Shown: in pieces, positions 16,446 through 24,650 of the stretch
Layout: every line of letters begins with the position of its first letter
How positions within the stretch are numbered: position 1 is the first letter of the stretch
Source of the DNA: Leptospiraceae bacterium
GTDB taxonomy: Bacteria > Spirochaetota > Leptospiria > Leptospirales > Leptospiraceae
NCBI GenBank assembly: GCA_016708435.1
Contig: JADJFV010000035.1
Coordinates: forward strand, 248,001-312,000
Reading direction: 5' to 3'
Length of the DNA stretch: 64,000 nucleotides
Notes under the pieces: model-generated
Seen by the model: the letters and a program-made list of their open reading frames with translations, nothing else
Databases searched by the model: none
What the model was told of the DNA's origin: nothing
Translations under genes and position numbers: made by a program

Positions 16446-17408
16446 ATGAAAAAGAATAGAGATTTAAAATTTCTATTCTGGAATCATATTCGCAACATCA
16501 TGTCTAGTAGTATTAAAGTATTCTACAAAAGTTATATTGTTCAATTCTTAATTCTTTTATTTCCTACTTTTCTTTTTCCAATTGAGTTACTAAAGAACCT
16601 AGATTATGAAAATGAAGTTCTTAAAAAACTAAGAAGTGAAGTCAAATTTAACTTAAGAGTTTCCAAATCTAAGAGTCAATCGGATGATTATATTCCACTT
16701 GAGTTTTACAAATACACAGTAGTGCAAGGGGATAATTTCTTTCGCATCATGGCAAGAACTGGAATGAATATAGATACGATTTCATCGGTCAATGCTCTTA
16801 GTTCACCACAAGATATACGAGTGGGGATGACGCTTCTTATCCCCAATATGCGAGGAGTCTATGACACAGAAAATCTTGCCGAGTCAGAGCGTAGTCGCGG
16901 CAAGCTTGCAGAAAAATATAGTATGCCGAACCATTTGATTATCTTTGATAAGCGTCGGGATGAATGGTTTGTTCCAGGAAAGACACTTGGTAAAATAGAA
17001 AAATCTTTTTTTTATGGACTCGCTTTTCATCCTCCGCTCAATGAAGGCTATCTAACTTCTGGCTTTGGACATAGACTAGATCCATTTACAAAAAAGAAAA
17101 CCTTTCACGGAGGGCTTGATATTGCTGCGCCAAAAGGCACTGATGTAATAGCCTCTGCGGACGGCGAAGTTATATTCATGGGACGAAAGGGCGGCTATGG
17201 CAAATTAATTGTTGTTAAACATATCATGGGCTATGAAACTAGATATGGTCATTTGGACAAAATGTCTGTTAGCCTCGGTGACCATGTAAAGAAAGGACAA
17301 AAAATCGGTAGCGTTGGTAACACAGGAAGAGCTACTGGCTATCATCTACACTATGAGGTTAGACGTTTTCAAAAAAATGAAAAGCCAGTTTTTTATCAAC
17401 ATATGTAA
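16446..17408 (+). CDS. LysM-M23 murein endopeptidase
   Basis: A 320-residue exported protein. A hydrophobic segment about residues 30-46 (QFLILLFPTFLFPIE) acts as signal or anchor; an in-frame ATG at 16500 would give a more usual signal length. Residues about 88-130 are a LysM domain (YTVVQGDNFFRIMARTGMNI..LIPN). Residues about 205-310 are an M23 peptidase with SGFGHRLDPFT, FHGGLDIAAPKGT, RYGHLDKMSV and the HLHYEVR zinc motif. All zinc ligands (HxxxD, HxH) are present, so it is probably an active peptidoglycan hydrolase. Confidence 0.9.
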   Translation: MKKNRDLKFLFWNHIRNIMSSSIKVFYKSYIVQFLILLFPTFLFPIELLKNLDYENEVLKKLRSEVKFNLRVSKSKSQSDDYIPLEFYKYTVVQGDNFFRIMARTGMNIDTISSVNALSSPQDIRVGMTLLIPNMRGVYDTENLAESERSRGKLAEKYSMPNHLIIFDKRRDEWFVPGKTLGKIEKSFFYGLAFHPPLNEGYLTSGFGHRLDPFTKKKTFHGGLDIAAPKGTDVIASADGEVIFMGRKGGYGKLIVVKHIMGYETRYGHLDKMSVSLGDHVKKGQKIGSVGNTGRATGYHLHYEVRRFQKNEKPVFYQHM

Positions 17409-17418
17409 CAGACTCAGC

Positions 17419-19836
17419 CTATGCTATTTCTATCCTGTTTCTTCCATTCTGTTTTGCTGCATAAAGTTTATTGTCCGCATCTTTAAATAAGTCTTCGACC
17501 CGAACTAAATTCTGATTGAAACTCGCTATTCCAATGCTGATTGTGCACTGCAAGTCTCCGTGTTTTTCTGAATGATATTTTTTTTGTTCTATATAGTTAC
17601 GTGTTTTTTCGGCTATCGTCAAAGCGATATCTAATTTTGTATTGGGAAGTAGAACGCTAAATTCTTCTCCTCCATATCGACCTACTATATCTAATTCTCT
17701 ACAACATTTAAGAATTCCTCTTGCTACAAGTTTAATAACTTCATCGCCACAATCATGACCATATGTATCATTAAATTTTTTAAAGTGATCTATATCAATC
17801 ATCATTAACGATAAATCAAGATTACCCTCTTTTGCAATTTCAAATTCTTTATTCGCCTGCTCGAATAGAAAGCGTCGATTGTTTAAGCCAGTGAGTGCGT
17901 CTGTGTTAGCTAGCTTGGCATTATCTATGGCTTCTCTAACTGATTTTTTTAACGAGACTAATGTTCTCACTCTTGCTAAAAGTTCACTCTTTTCGAATGG
18001 CTTAATCAAATAGTCATTAGCCCCCATATCAAATCCGACAACTATATCCTGCGGCTGATTCTTTGCAGTGAGCATAATAACTGGTAAATCATAAAGAGAG
18101 TTTTCAGCGCGTAAATTATTGCAAACTTCATACCCAGACATCTTTGGCATCATTATATCTAAAAGCACAAGATCGTAGTCCATATTTCTTATTTTTTCTA
18201 ATGCTTCAATGCCATCAGATGCTGTATCGACGCTATAATTTTGTAATGATAAATGATTGGTAAGAATTTGAACATTGATTCTTTCGTCGTCTACAACTAA
18301 AATTCGAATATTGGAATTGTTTTTCTCTTCTTCATTTAATGTCAAAGACTTTGTTAAATCAATATTATCCTCAACTTTCACTGGCTCTTCAACCGGAACG
18401 ATAGGATTAATACTTGGTTCAATGGAGTTTTCTTTTTGCGTCTCTTTTCTTTGATTCTGACTTTTAGGAAGAGTAAAATAAAACTTTGTTCCTTTATCGA
18501 CTTCTGATTCGAGCCATATTTTTCCTGAATGTAATTCGATTAATTTTTTAGTTATACTAAGTCCAATTCCAGTTCCTCCGTAACTACGAGCGATAGAACT
18601 ATCAGCTTGTTCGAAAGATTTGAATATGATTTCGAACTTTTCTTCCGGTATACCGATTCCTGTATCTTCCACGCATAGCTCGATAAAGTCATCTTTTTCC
18701 AGAGCGAATACTTTGATGTAGCCCGTGCTTGTGAATTTTACAGCATTTCCGATTAGATTATAAATAATTTGCTGAATTCTATTTTCATCACCGTAGATGA
18801 GAGGAATTGAATCAGGAATTTCATTGTATAATAAAACATTATCTCGTTTAATAGTAGACTTAATGACGGAAATTACAACTTCAAATAATTGTTTAATGTC
18901 TGTCGGTTTACTTTGCAATTCGATTTCTAGATTTTTGAGTTTTGAGAAATCTAGAATATCATTAATTAAGTTAGATAGGCGTTTGCCGCTAGCTACGACC
19001 ATTTGTAAGTTATTGATTGTTTCTTCTGTAAGCTTGCCAGTTGCTCCATCTATAAGTGATTCGCTAATTCCGATTATTCCATGAACAGGCGTTCTTAGTT
19101 CATGAGAAGTGTTTGACAAAAATTCATCTTTGATTTTATCAATTTTCATTAGCCTTTCATTTAGTTGCTTTTCTCTTTTTAGTTCTATATTGTTTATATG
19201 AATAAAATTTTTTCTATAATAATATTCAAAATAATATACTGCAAACATTCCAATGATATTTGAGCTTAAAAAAAAGAATAAATAATTTAGGAAAAGCGCG
19301 GGTGATGAATTGAGTATATTATGAATAAAAATGATCACAAAAAAATAGGAAGTAGTTACGATCCAAGCAGAGATAGTTGCTAAGACAAATCGCAATCTTG
19401 AAAAAGTATAAATCCACATGATGACCAAAAGTAAACCGGTAAAATAATAATTATGTCCTAACTCTTGTTCTTTGGCAATGCCGATCATGGCTACGATTCC
19501 AATTCCAAGTACAGTGCTAGTAAATGCAAATAGGAGTTGATTGATTGTTTTAAACAAAGGATAAAAAGTTGAAAAAAAAGTAAAAATCAAAATAGGAACT
19601 ACGATTCCAAATCGAATGAACCATATCTTTTCTTTTGAGTTCGGCGACATCCATACATCTAAATATGCAAAAAGAGCATAGAGAATAATTGCAAGAATGA
19701 TCGCAAATCTATGAATAAGAAGGGAGCCCCAATAATAATTATCCCGAAAACTTTCTTCAAAAAGTTTGTCATTAAAATTAAGATTAAACCGATTTATTAA
19801 AACTGGCTTAGTAAAAGTTTCATTAGTCATTTCCAA
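17419..19836 (-). CDS. Membrane histidine kinase-REC-GGDEF hybrid
   Basis: This 805-residue protein has about six membrane segments between residues 38 and 205. HisKA follows (DEFLSNTSHELRTPVHGIIG, His near 245), then a HATPase domain (IYNLIGNAVKF, DTGIGIPEE, GGTGIGLSITKKL). An acidic linker leads to a receiver (ILVVDDERIN, DLVLLDIMMP with phospho-Asp near 556, and TAKNQPQDI). The C-terminus is a GGDEF domain with YGGEEF near 721, and an RELD inhibitory site sits five residues upstream. It should sense a membrane-associated signal and convert phosphorylation of its own receiver into cyclic di-GMP synthesis. Putting all three modules in one chain removes the need for a separate response regulator. 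Confidence 0.9.
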   Translation of the reverse strand: MEMTNETFTKPVLINRFNLNFNDKLFEESFRDNYYWGSLLIHRFAIILAIILYALFAYLDVWMSPNSKEKIWFIRFGIVVPILIFTFFSTFYPLFKTINQLLFAFTSTVLGIGIVAMIGIAKEQELGHNYYFTGLLLVIMWIYTFSRLRFVLATISAWIVTTSYFFVIIFIHNILNSSPALFLNYLFFFLSSNIIGMFAVYYFEYYYRKNFIHINNIELKREKQLNERLMKIDKIKDEFLSNTSHELRTPVHGIIGISESLIDGATGKLTEETINNLQMVVASGKRLSNLINDILDFSKLKNLEIELQSKPTDIKQLFEVVISVIKSTIKRDNVLLYNEIPDSIPLIYGDENRIQQIIYNLIGNAVKFTSTGYIKVFALEKDDFIELCVEDTGIGIPEEKFEIIFKSFEQADSSIARSYGGTGIGLSITKKLIELHSGKIWLESEVDKGTKFYFTLPKSQNQRKETQKENSIEPSINPIVPVEEPVKVEDNIDLTKSLTLNEEEKNNSNIRILVVDDERINVQILTNHLSLQNYSVDTASDGIEALEKIRNMDYDLVLLDIMMPKMSGYEVCNNLRAENSLYDLPVIMLTAKNQPQDIVVGFDMGANDYLIKPFEKSELLARVRTLVSLKKSVREAIDNAKLANTDALTGLNNRRFLFEQANKEFEIAKEGNLDLSLMMIDIDHFKKFNDTYGHDCGDEVIKLVARGILKCCRELDIVGRYGGEEFSVLLPNTKLDIALTIAEKTRNYIEQKKYHSEKHGDLQCTISIGIASFNQNLVRVEDLFKDADNKLYAAKQNGRNRIEIA

Positions 19837-19930
19837 TTACAAATTTGAATAAACGCGAAATTTACGATAGCAAAATTTATTGACGGAGAATTGAAAATAT
19901 GGGACGTTAGTTTTTTATAAGGACATAAAA

Positions 19931-20317
19931 ATGAAAGAACCAGTTTGCACTGCGCTATTATTTGCAGATCGAATTATTGTAGAGAACAATGGTAAGAAAG
20001 GAATCATTGGAACATTTAGTAAAATTTTTGCACAATCTTTTCCTGTTCAAACTGCACCGTGGGGGGTATATGCCGCCGCAACGAACGTTGTAGGCAAACA
20101 TGAATTTGCCTTAACCCTGACAAATGTTGAAACAAATCAGGATGTGTTACCTATTACCGGTCAACTTCAATCGCAAAATCCAGAAGAAGTAATTGAATTA
20201 ACATTTAATACTGCCGGAGTGACATTCACGTCGGAAGGAAAGTATTCTCTTTCTTTTACCATTGATGGTGAACTTTTAAGTTCAATTATTTTATATGCAG
20301 AAATTTTAAAACAATAG
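19931..20317 (+). CDS. DUF6941-like hypothetical protein
   Basis: A 128-residue protein reading LFADRIIVENNGKKGIIGTF about residues 10-30, then alternating strands (FALTLTNVETNQ, GKYSLSFTIDGELLSSI). The opening 'ADR..VE..GK.G.IGTF' pattern resembles the DUF6941 family, all-beta proteins of unknown role. AAGGA lies about 8 nt before the ATG. No signal peptide is visible. It precedes the CAP-domain gene by 41 bp on the same strand. Confidence 0.55.
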   Translation: MKEPVCTALLFADRIIVENNGKKGIIGTFSKIFAQSFPVQTAPWGVYAAATNVVGKHEFALTLTNVETNQDVLPITGQLQSQNPEEVIELTFNTAGVTFTSEGKYSLSFTIDGELLSSIILYAEILKQ

Positions 20318-20358
20318 AAATGGAACTCAATTAAAAAAATTCTTAAAGGAGAATCAAT

Positions 20359-20886
20359 ATGATTCAAAAAATTTTAAAGTTGGTAGCAATTTGTGCTTTG
20401 TTTAGTTTCGTATATGCAGATGAAGCATTAGACACAGCTCAGCAAACAGAAATGGTTGCTGCACATAATAAGTATCGAAAAGAAATTGGAGCACCTGGTA
20501 TGAAATGGTCGGCAACTCTTGCGGCAACTGCACAAGCTTATGCTATTAAACAAAAAGGCGAAGGATGCAAAATGAAGCATAGTGGAACCAAGGGACTTGG
20601 AGAAAATATTTATTGGGCAAGTGCAATTTCTTATTCCAATGGCACATCTAAACCACAAAATATTACATCTACAAAAGTAACAGATGCTTGGGGCAGCGAA
20701 AAAGCAAATTACACTTATAGTTCCAACAGTTGTGCTTCCGGTAAAGTTTGCGGACATTATACACAAATAGTTTGGAAAGATTCTACAGAAGTGGGTTGCG
20801 GCAAAGCGGTATGTGCCGACAATTCGCAATTCTGGGTTTGTAACTATACACCACCGGGAAATTATAACGGACAAAAGCCTTATTAA
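20359..20886 (+). CDS. Secreted CAP-domain (SCP/PR1) protein
   Basis: A 175-residue protein with a strong AAGGAG site and a signal peptide (residues 1-20, ending VYADE). The CAP domain follows: MVAAHNKYRKEIGAPGMKWS, AKxHSGTKGLGENIYWAS, VCGHYTQIVWKDSTEVGCG and CNYTPPGNYNGQKPY. These are all the canonical signatures, including the His/Glu cavity residues. Six cysteines suggest disulfides and an extracytoplasmic location. Roles of bacterial CAP proteins are mostly unknown; lipid binding and protease-like activity have been proposed for the superfamily. Confidence 0.9.
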   Translation: MIQKILKLVAICALFSFVYADEALDTAQQTEMVAAHNKYRKEIGAPGMKWSATLAATAQAYAIKQKGEGCKMKHSGTKGLGENIYWASAISYSNGTSKPQNITSTKVTDAWGSEKANYTYSSNSCASGKVCGHYTQIVWKDSTEVGCGKAVCADNSQFWVCNYTPPGNYNGQKPY

Positions 20887-20931
20887 GATTAGTTCATAAA
20901 TCTATGACTCACTCTAGCCGATACTAATAAC

Positions 20932-21861
20932 ATGTCATACAATGCTGTAAAACATTTGATCAGTTGGAGTGATTGGTCAGATGATGAAATTCAATCCATA
21001 TTAGATTTTGCTGTTTATGTAAAACACAACCGCGTCTACTTTGCAGGCCATATGGCGGGACGCACAATGGCTATGCTATTCCAAAAGACTTCAACTCGCA
21101 CACGAGTCTCATTTGAAGCAGGAATGACTGAGCTTGGAGGTCATGCGATTTATTTAGATTGGAGAGCTTCTAACTTTCAACTCTCTGATATCGACTTTGA
21201 GGCAGAATATTTATCGCGCAATGTTTCTATTATCATGGCACGCATGAAAAAAAATGAGGACTTACTTACTTTAAAGTCTGGCTCCCAAGTTCCTGTAATC
21301 AATGGCTGCTGTAATTTATTTCATCCCTGCCAAGCTTTAGCTGATATGCTTACCATATGCCTTGATCGAGGCAGTATAAAAGGGGCTACTCTTTGCTATG
21401 TGGGTGTTCACAATAACGTAGTCAATTCTCTTATTGGGATAACTGCCGCACTTGGAGTGCATCTAACACTTGTTACCCCGATTGCGCCAAAAGACGCTGT
21501 AATTGATCATATTGTAAAACGAGGAACAGATCACAAGACTCTCACTTGGGAAACTGATTTAAAACATGCAGTGAATAACAATGAGTATGTTTATACAGAT
21601 ACTTGGGTGGATATGGAATTTTTTAATGAGCCTTCTTATGCAAAAGAAAAAGAAGAGCGAATTGCTATGATGATGCCCTATCAACTTAATTCTGAGTTAT
21701 TAAAAAATTCTAAAGCAAAAGTAATGCACGATATGCCAATACACGCCGGCTATGAAATTTCTAGAGAAATTGTAAAGAGCGAGCGCTCTATTATTTTTCA
21801 ACAAGCCGAGAATCGTCTGGATGCTCAGAAGGCGGTGATACTGAGGCTTTTAAAGAGTTAG
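20932..21861 (+). CDS. Carbamoyltransferase, ornithine-type but with altered substrate loops
   Basis: A 309-residue protein of the aspartate/ornithine carbamoyltransferase family. The carbamoyl-phosphate motifs are intact: FQKTSTRTRVSFE (about residue 50) and FHPCQALADMLT (about 130). The C-terminal QAENRLDAQKAVIL also matches ornithine transcarbamoylases. The two ornithine-binding elements do not match. The usual DxWxSMG loop reads DTWVDMEFF, and the usual HCLP reads HDMP. The overall alignment supports argF ancestry, but the acceptor amino acid or amine may differ. No other arginine genes are nearby. Confidence 0.8.
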   Translation: MSYNAVKHLISWSDWSDDEIQSILDFAVYVKHNRVYFAGHMAGRTMAMLFQKTSTRTRVSFEAGMTELGGHAIYLDWRASNFQLSDIDFEAEYLSRNVSIIMARMKKNEDLLTLKSGSQVPVINGCCNLFHPCQALADMLTICLDRGSIKGATLCYVGVHNNVVNSLIGITAALGVHLTLVTPIAPKDAVIDHIVKRGTDHKTLTWETDLKHAVNNNEYVYTDTWVDMEFFNEPSYAKEKEERIAMMMPYQLNSELLKNSKAKVMHDMPIHAGYEISREIVKSERSIIFQQAENRLDAQKAVILRLLKS

Positions 21862-21871
21862 AATAGTCAGC

Positions 21872-22438
21872 CTAATCAATCTTATCCCCGACTCCATTAA
21901 AGGAAATATTTTTGCTATTTACTTTTACTTTGTATTTAATCTCTTCTTTGATGGAATAATATTCTTTTGGCGTAGGTTGGCTTTGTCTTAGATTGCGACT
22001 AATTGTCTTTGTTATTTTTTCGATCTTAAATTTCTCATCAAAGTCTGATTCTAGTTTTTCATTTATTTTTTTGAGGATAGTATTCGAATCTACTAGCTTG
22101 ACTGGTTCTTTGATACGGATAATAACAGAGTCCTCGTAATAGTTCCATTCGAGTCCATCCGAGTAAGACTGAAAGGAAAAGAGAATTTCTCCTTTTTCTC
22201 TTTCGTTTTGATACATAACCTTATAATCAAAGTAATGGGTAACGGCTGTATTGCGATACCAATCTGCATCCTTTGCATTCGGGTGGTAATGCTGAATGTA
22301 TTTGTATGCGAGACAATCTGCAAAGTTCTTTGTTTTGCAAATCGATGCATCCAATGGCTTCTTGTATTTCTCAAGCATTTTGTTGTCATCAGGGGAAATT
22401 GTAAGTGATAGTAATAAGAATAGGAGTAGAGATTTCAT
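21872..22438 (-). CDS. Exported hypothetical protein
   Basis: A 188-residue protein with a short signal-like start, MKSLLLFLLLSLTISPDD. The rest is polar and includes FADCLAYKYIQHYHPNAKDA and a beta-rich C-terminal half (YYSIKEEIKYKVKVNSKNI). No family is recognised. The ATG overlaps the stop of the RHH-like gene at 22438 (TAATG), indicating translational coupling. Confidence 0.6.
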   Translation of the reverse strand: MKSLLLFLLLSLTISPDDNKMLEKYKKPLDASICKTKNFADCLAYKYIQHYHPNAKDADWYRNTAVTHYFDYKVMYQNEREKGEILFSFQSYSDGLEWNYYEDSVIIRIKEPVKLVDSNTILKKINEKLESDFDEKFKIEKITKTISRNLRQSQPTPKEYYSIKEEIKYKVKVNSKNISFNGVGDKID

Positions 22439-22647
22439 TAAAACTCTTTCCTATCTTTGATTCTTCTAAGAAGACTATTTATATAAACGGTTTCGTCTAA
22501 TTTGTGTTCTTTAGTATAACCAAAAAAGTATTCCCGCAAATCCTCTTCTAGATAAATCGGAATATTAAAATCCTTGGGAGACTTGATTAATGGAGGACGA
22601 ATCTTTGCATTCATAAAATCATAGTTATCTTTCATTTCGAAATCCAT
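22438..22647 (-). CDS. Ribbon-helix-helix-like (BrnA/CopG type) small protein
   Basis: A 69-residue protein reading MDFEMKDNYDFMNAKIRPP, NIPIYLEEDLREYFFGYTKE and YINSLLRRIKD. The 'NDYDF..AK.RPP........I.IYLDxDV..YF......YINxLLR' pattern is that of BrnA-type/CopG antitoxins, a DNA-binding ribbon-helix-helix fold. No toxin gene is adjacent; the coupled downstream gene encodes an exported protein. It may be an orphan antitoxin or a local regulator. Confidence 0.6.
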   Translation of the reverse strand: MDFEMKDNYDFMNAKIRPPLIKSPKDFNIPIYLEEDLREYFFGYTKEHKLDETVYINSLLRRIKDRKEF

Positions 22648-22745
22648 TTCTTTTCTATACTCCTCTTCAAATTCTTTTTAACTTGATTTAGTTTTTTGTA
22701 TATTCCTTTTTAATTTTGCTCAATGTCAGTAAGATAAGGATTTTT

Positions 22746-22832
22746 CACCACGAAGGGCACGAAGACCACGAAGGATTTTATCAAGGAATCCTGCCATTTC
22801 TTCGCGTTCTTCGTGCCCTTCGCGGTTGATTC
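22746..22832. repeat. CACGAAG hairpin repeat, second copy
   Basis: ACCACGAAGGGCACGAAGA at the left pairs with TCTTCGTGCCCTTCGCGGT at the right (18 of 19 positions). The loop contains AGGATTTTATCAAGGAATCCT, itself a smaller hairpin. It is related to the inner part of the element at 4275-4420. It lies upstream of the RHH-like gene in a 266-bp gap. Confidence 0.7.
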
Positions 22833-22913
22833 TTTTTTCTCTTTCTAAATTTAATGTTATTGCCCGCTCCTCCATTTCTAGAAAATTTCTTTATTTAAGA
22901 ACAAAGATTAGCT

Positions 22914-23126
22914 ATGAACCTAAATGATCCGATTATGAAAACGAAATGGGCAAAATGTATCAAAAATGACAATCACAAAGTATCGCTGACAGTTGCGGAT
23001 TGTTACATTGTAGAGGCTTCTAAGAAGAATGATCCAGTTCATCGTATTCGGATTATAGATATACAGGAGAAGAGTATTTATTCCCTGAAAAATATTTTGA
23101 AATCTATTGGGAATAAACTCACCTAA
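22914..23126 (+). CDS. Small hypothetical protein, uncertain
   Basis: A 70-residue frame (MNLNDPIMKTKWAKCIKNDN, then VHRIRIIDIQEKSIYSLKNI). Composition and the alternation of strand-like and charged segments look protein-like, and the overlapping minus-strand frame looks less so. No good ribosome-binding site is visible. No family is recognised. Confidence 0.4.
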   Translation: MNLNDPIMKTKWAKCIKNDNHKVSLTVADCYIVEASKKNDPVHRIRIIDIQEKSIYSLKNILKSIGNKLT

Positions 23127-23187
23127 ATACATTTACATCAGAGGTTACGTTGACTTTACCGAATAACAATCCTTTTTCAGTAAATTC

Positions 23188-24312
23188 TTACTGGTTCCAC
23201 TCTTTTATCTGCTCATATACTTTTGGATCATGCATGAGTTTTAGATGTGCGAAGCCCGGAAATTCTTTGTGATTTTCTTCTGGAATGGGTAATGTGTGTA
23301 TGCCGCTTTTGTCTTTTCCGAGGACGCTTGGTTTACGAACCAAAGCATCTCCAAACCAAACAGAAAAAATACTCTCAGGATCTTCGGTGACTGTTCCTGA
23401 AATGATATAATAAGATACGCCTTCTAGAAGAGGGACTAAGTTTTTAGAATTCTTTAAGAGAGTATCTGGATCTTTCCCTTTCCAATCTTCGTCTAGTAAA
23501 TAGCCATAGCGCAAATCTTTAATACCCGCACTGCGAAGATTGATTACGTCTTTAGTCATTTTTACAAATGTATTTGGTATATGCTCTAATACGTTAGTTA
23601 CTACATTGCCAAATTTTTCTAATGGTGCTCCTAGATGGGGAGAGCCAAGGAAGAAAACTTTTCGAATTTTGTAAATCCAGGTTACATTTTGTTTGTCGCC
23701 ATAATAGCAAGCACTGCGAACAACGAGTCCACCCATGCTATGCCCAATTAGGATTAACTCTTTTATATTGGTTGGATAATTTTTAAATAGAGTATGAATG
23801 AGAGTCGAGAGATGCTTTCCATTTTCAGAAATGTGAAGTCCAGAATTGTATCGTAGGTAAAATGGTGTATACCCCATCTCTTTTTGCAGCAAATTACCGT
23901 AATTCTCTTTGCTATTTGGAAAATTCCACATCATTTCATCGCAGGCAAGACCATGAACGAGAATGCAAATTTTAGAAGTAGGCTTTGGATAAGCTTTTAT
24001 AATATCTTCTTTGGTCAGGTTAATCGGCTTCCCGCCTTTATAAAATTGCATCTTACGAGCTAGAGAGCTTGCATTTTCTTCCAATGCATCACCGACGACA
24101 CCATGTAGAATCGTAGCTCCCTTAATAGCACCTGTTTTTACAACGGAAACTGTTTTATCGAAAGTCTCTTTTATTTTAATTGATTTTTCCTTGATTGAAT
24201 TCTTTTTTTCTTCTGGTTTATTTGTATTTGCCGCAGAAACCGTTTTCTTTGAGTCTGAGGATTTTTGGGAGTTGGCAGTTCTTGATCTGGGATTTGTTTT
24301 CTGTTGTGGCAT
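23188..24312 (-). CDS. Alpha/beta-hydrolase, lipase-like
   Basis: A 374-residue protein. The first ~50 residues are a lysine/serine-rich, low-complexity region. The hydrolase domain starts near residue 110: ICILVHGLACDEMMW (oxyanion loop), LILIGHSMGGLVVRS (nucleophile Ser in GHSMGG), and KVFFLGSPHLGAPLEKFG. The last motif is typical of PGAP1/lecithin-cholesterol acyltransferase-type lipases. The catalytic His is probably in the C-terminal FAHLKLMHDP. It should hydrolyse an ester; the substrate is unknown. No signal peptide is evident. It lies immediately downstream of the two tRNA genes. Confidence 0.8.
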   Translation of the reverse strand: MPQQKTNPRSRTANSQKSSDSKKTVSAANTNKPEEKKNSIKEKSIKIKETFDKTVSVVKTGAIKGATILHGVVGDALEENASSLARKMQFYKGGKPINLTKEDIIKAYPKPTSKICILVHGLACDEMMWNFPNSKENYGNLLQKEMGYTPFYLRYNSGLHISENGKHLSTLIHTLFKNYPTNIKELILIGHSMGGLVVRSACYYGDKQNVTWIYKIRKVFFLGSPHLGAPLEKFGNVVTNVLEHIPNTFVKMTKDVINLRSAGIKDLRYGYLLDEDWKGKDPDTLLKNSKNLVPLLEGVSYYIISGTVTEDPESIFSVWFGDALVRKPSVLGKDKSGIHTLPIPEENHKEFPGFAHLKLMHDPKVYEQIKEWNQ

Positions 24313-24411
24313 TATGCAAGTTTACGAATCTATCTTATCTCAGGCAAATCATATTCAAGGCAAGGAAAAATATTTCGAGATAGGATACAAAGAAAAATGA
24401 AAAGTCCAATG

Positions 24412-24484
24412 TGGAGCTTATCGGGATCGAACCGATGACCCTCTGCTTGCAAAGCAGATGCTCTCCCAGCTGAGCTAAAGCCCC
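24412..24484 (-). tRNA. tRNA-Ala (anticodon TGC)
   Basis: Read on the minus strand, the sequence begins GGGGCTTTAGCTCAGCTGGG. The anticodon stem-loop CTGCTTTGCAAGCAG carries anticodon TGC, and the T arm reads GGTTCGATCC. The acceptor stem pairs 7 bp and no CCA is encoded. It lies 21 bp downstream of tRNA-Ile, probably on the same transcript. Such Ile-Ala pairs usually sit in rRNA spacers, but no rRNA is visible here. Confidence 0.95.
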
Positions 24485-24505
24485 AATGAATCGGGATATT
24501 GTTCC

Positions 24506-24579
24506 TGGGCCTGACAAGATTTGAACTTGTGACCCCTCGCTTATCAAGCGAGTGCTCTAACCAGCTGAGCTACAGGCCC
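24506..24579 (-). tRNA. tRNA-Ile (anticodon GAT)
   Basis: On the minus strand it begins GGGCCTGTAGCTCAGCTGGT. The anticodon stem-loop CTCGCTTGATAAGCGAG gives anticodon GAT, the T arm reads AGTTCAAATC, and the acceptor stem closes with GGCCC and discriminator A. It is the first gene of the two-tRNA unit. Confidence 0.95.
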
Positions 24580-24650
24580 TTAAGATTACTGTCAGTTTTT
24601 TTGAATTAGGATTTTTATCAAATGATTTTTACACAAAATCCAATTTATTT

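Noticed and set aside
22920..23132. Minus-strand frame of 70 residues opposite 22914-23126
   Set aside because: Composition is less protein-like than the plus-strand frame and there is no ribosome-binding site; neither is certain.
24335..24547. Minus-strand frame of 70 residues across the tRNA genes
   Set aside because: It reads straight through both tRNA genes, and its 'protein' is a translation of tRNA sequence.
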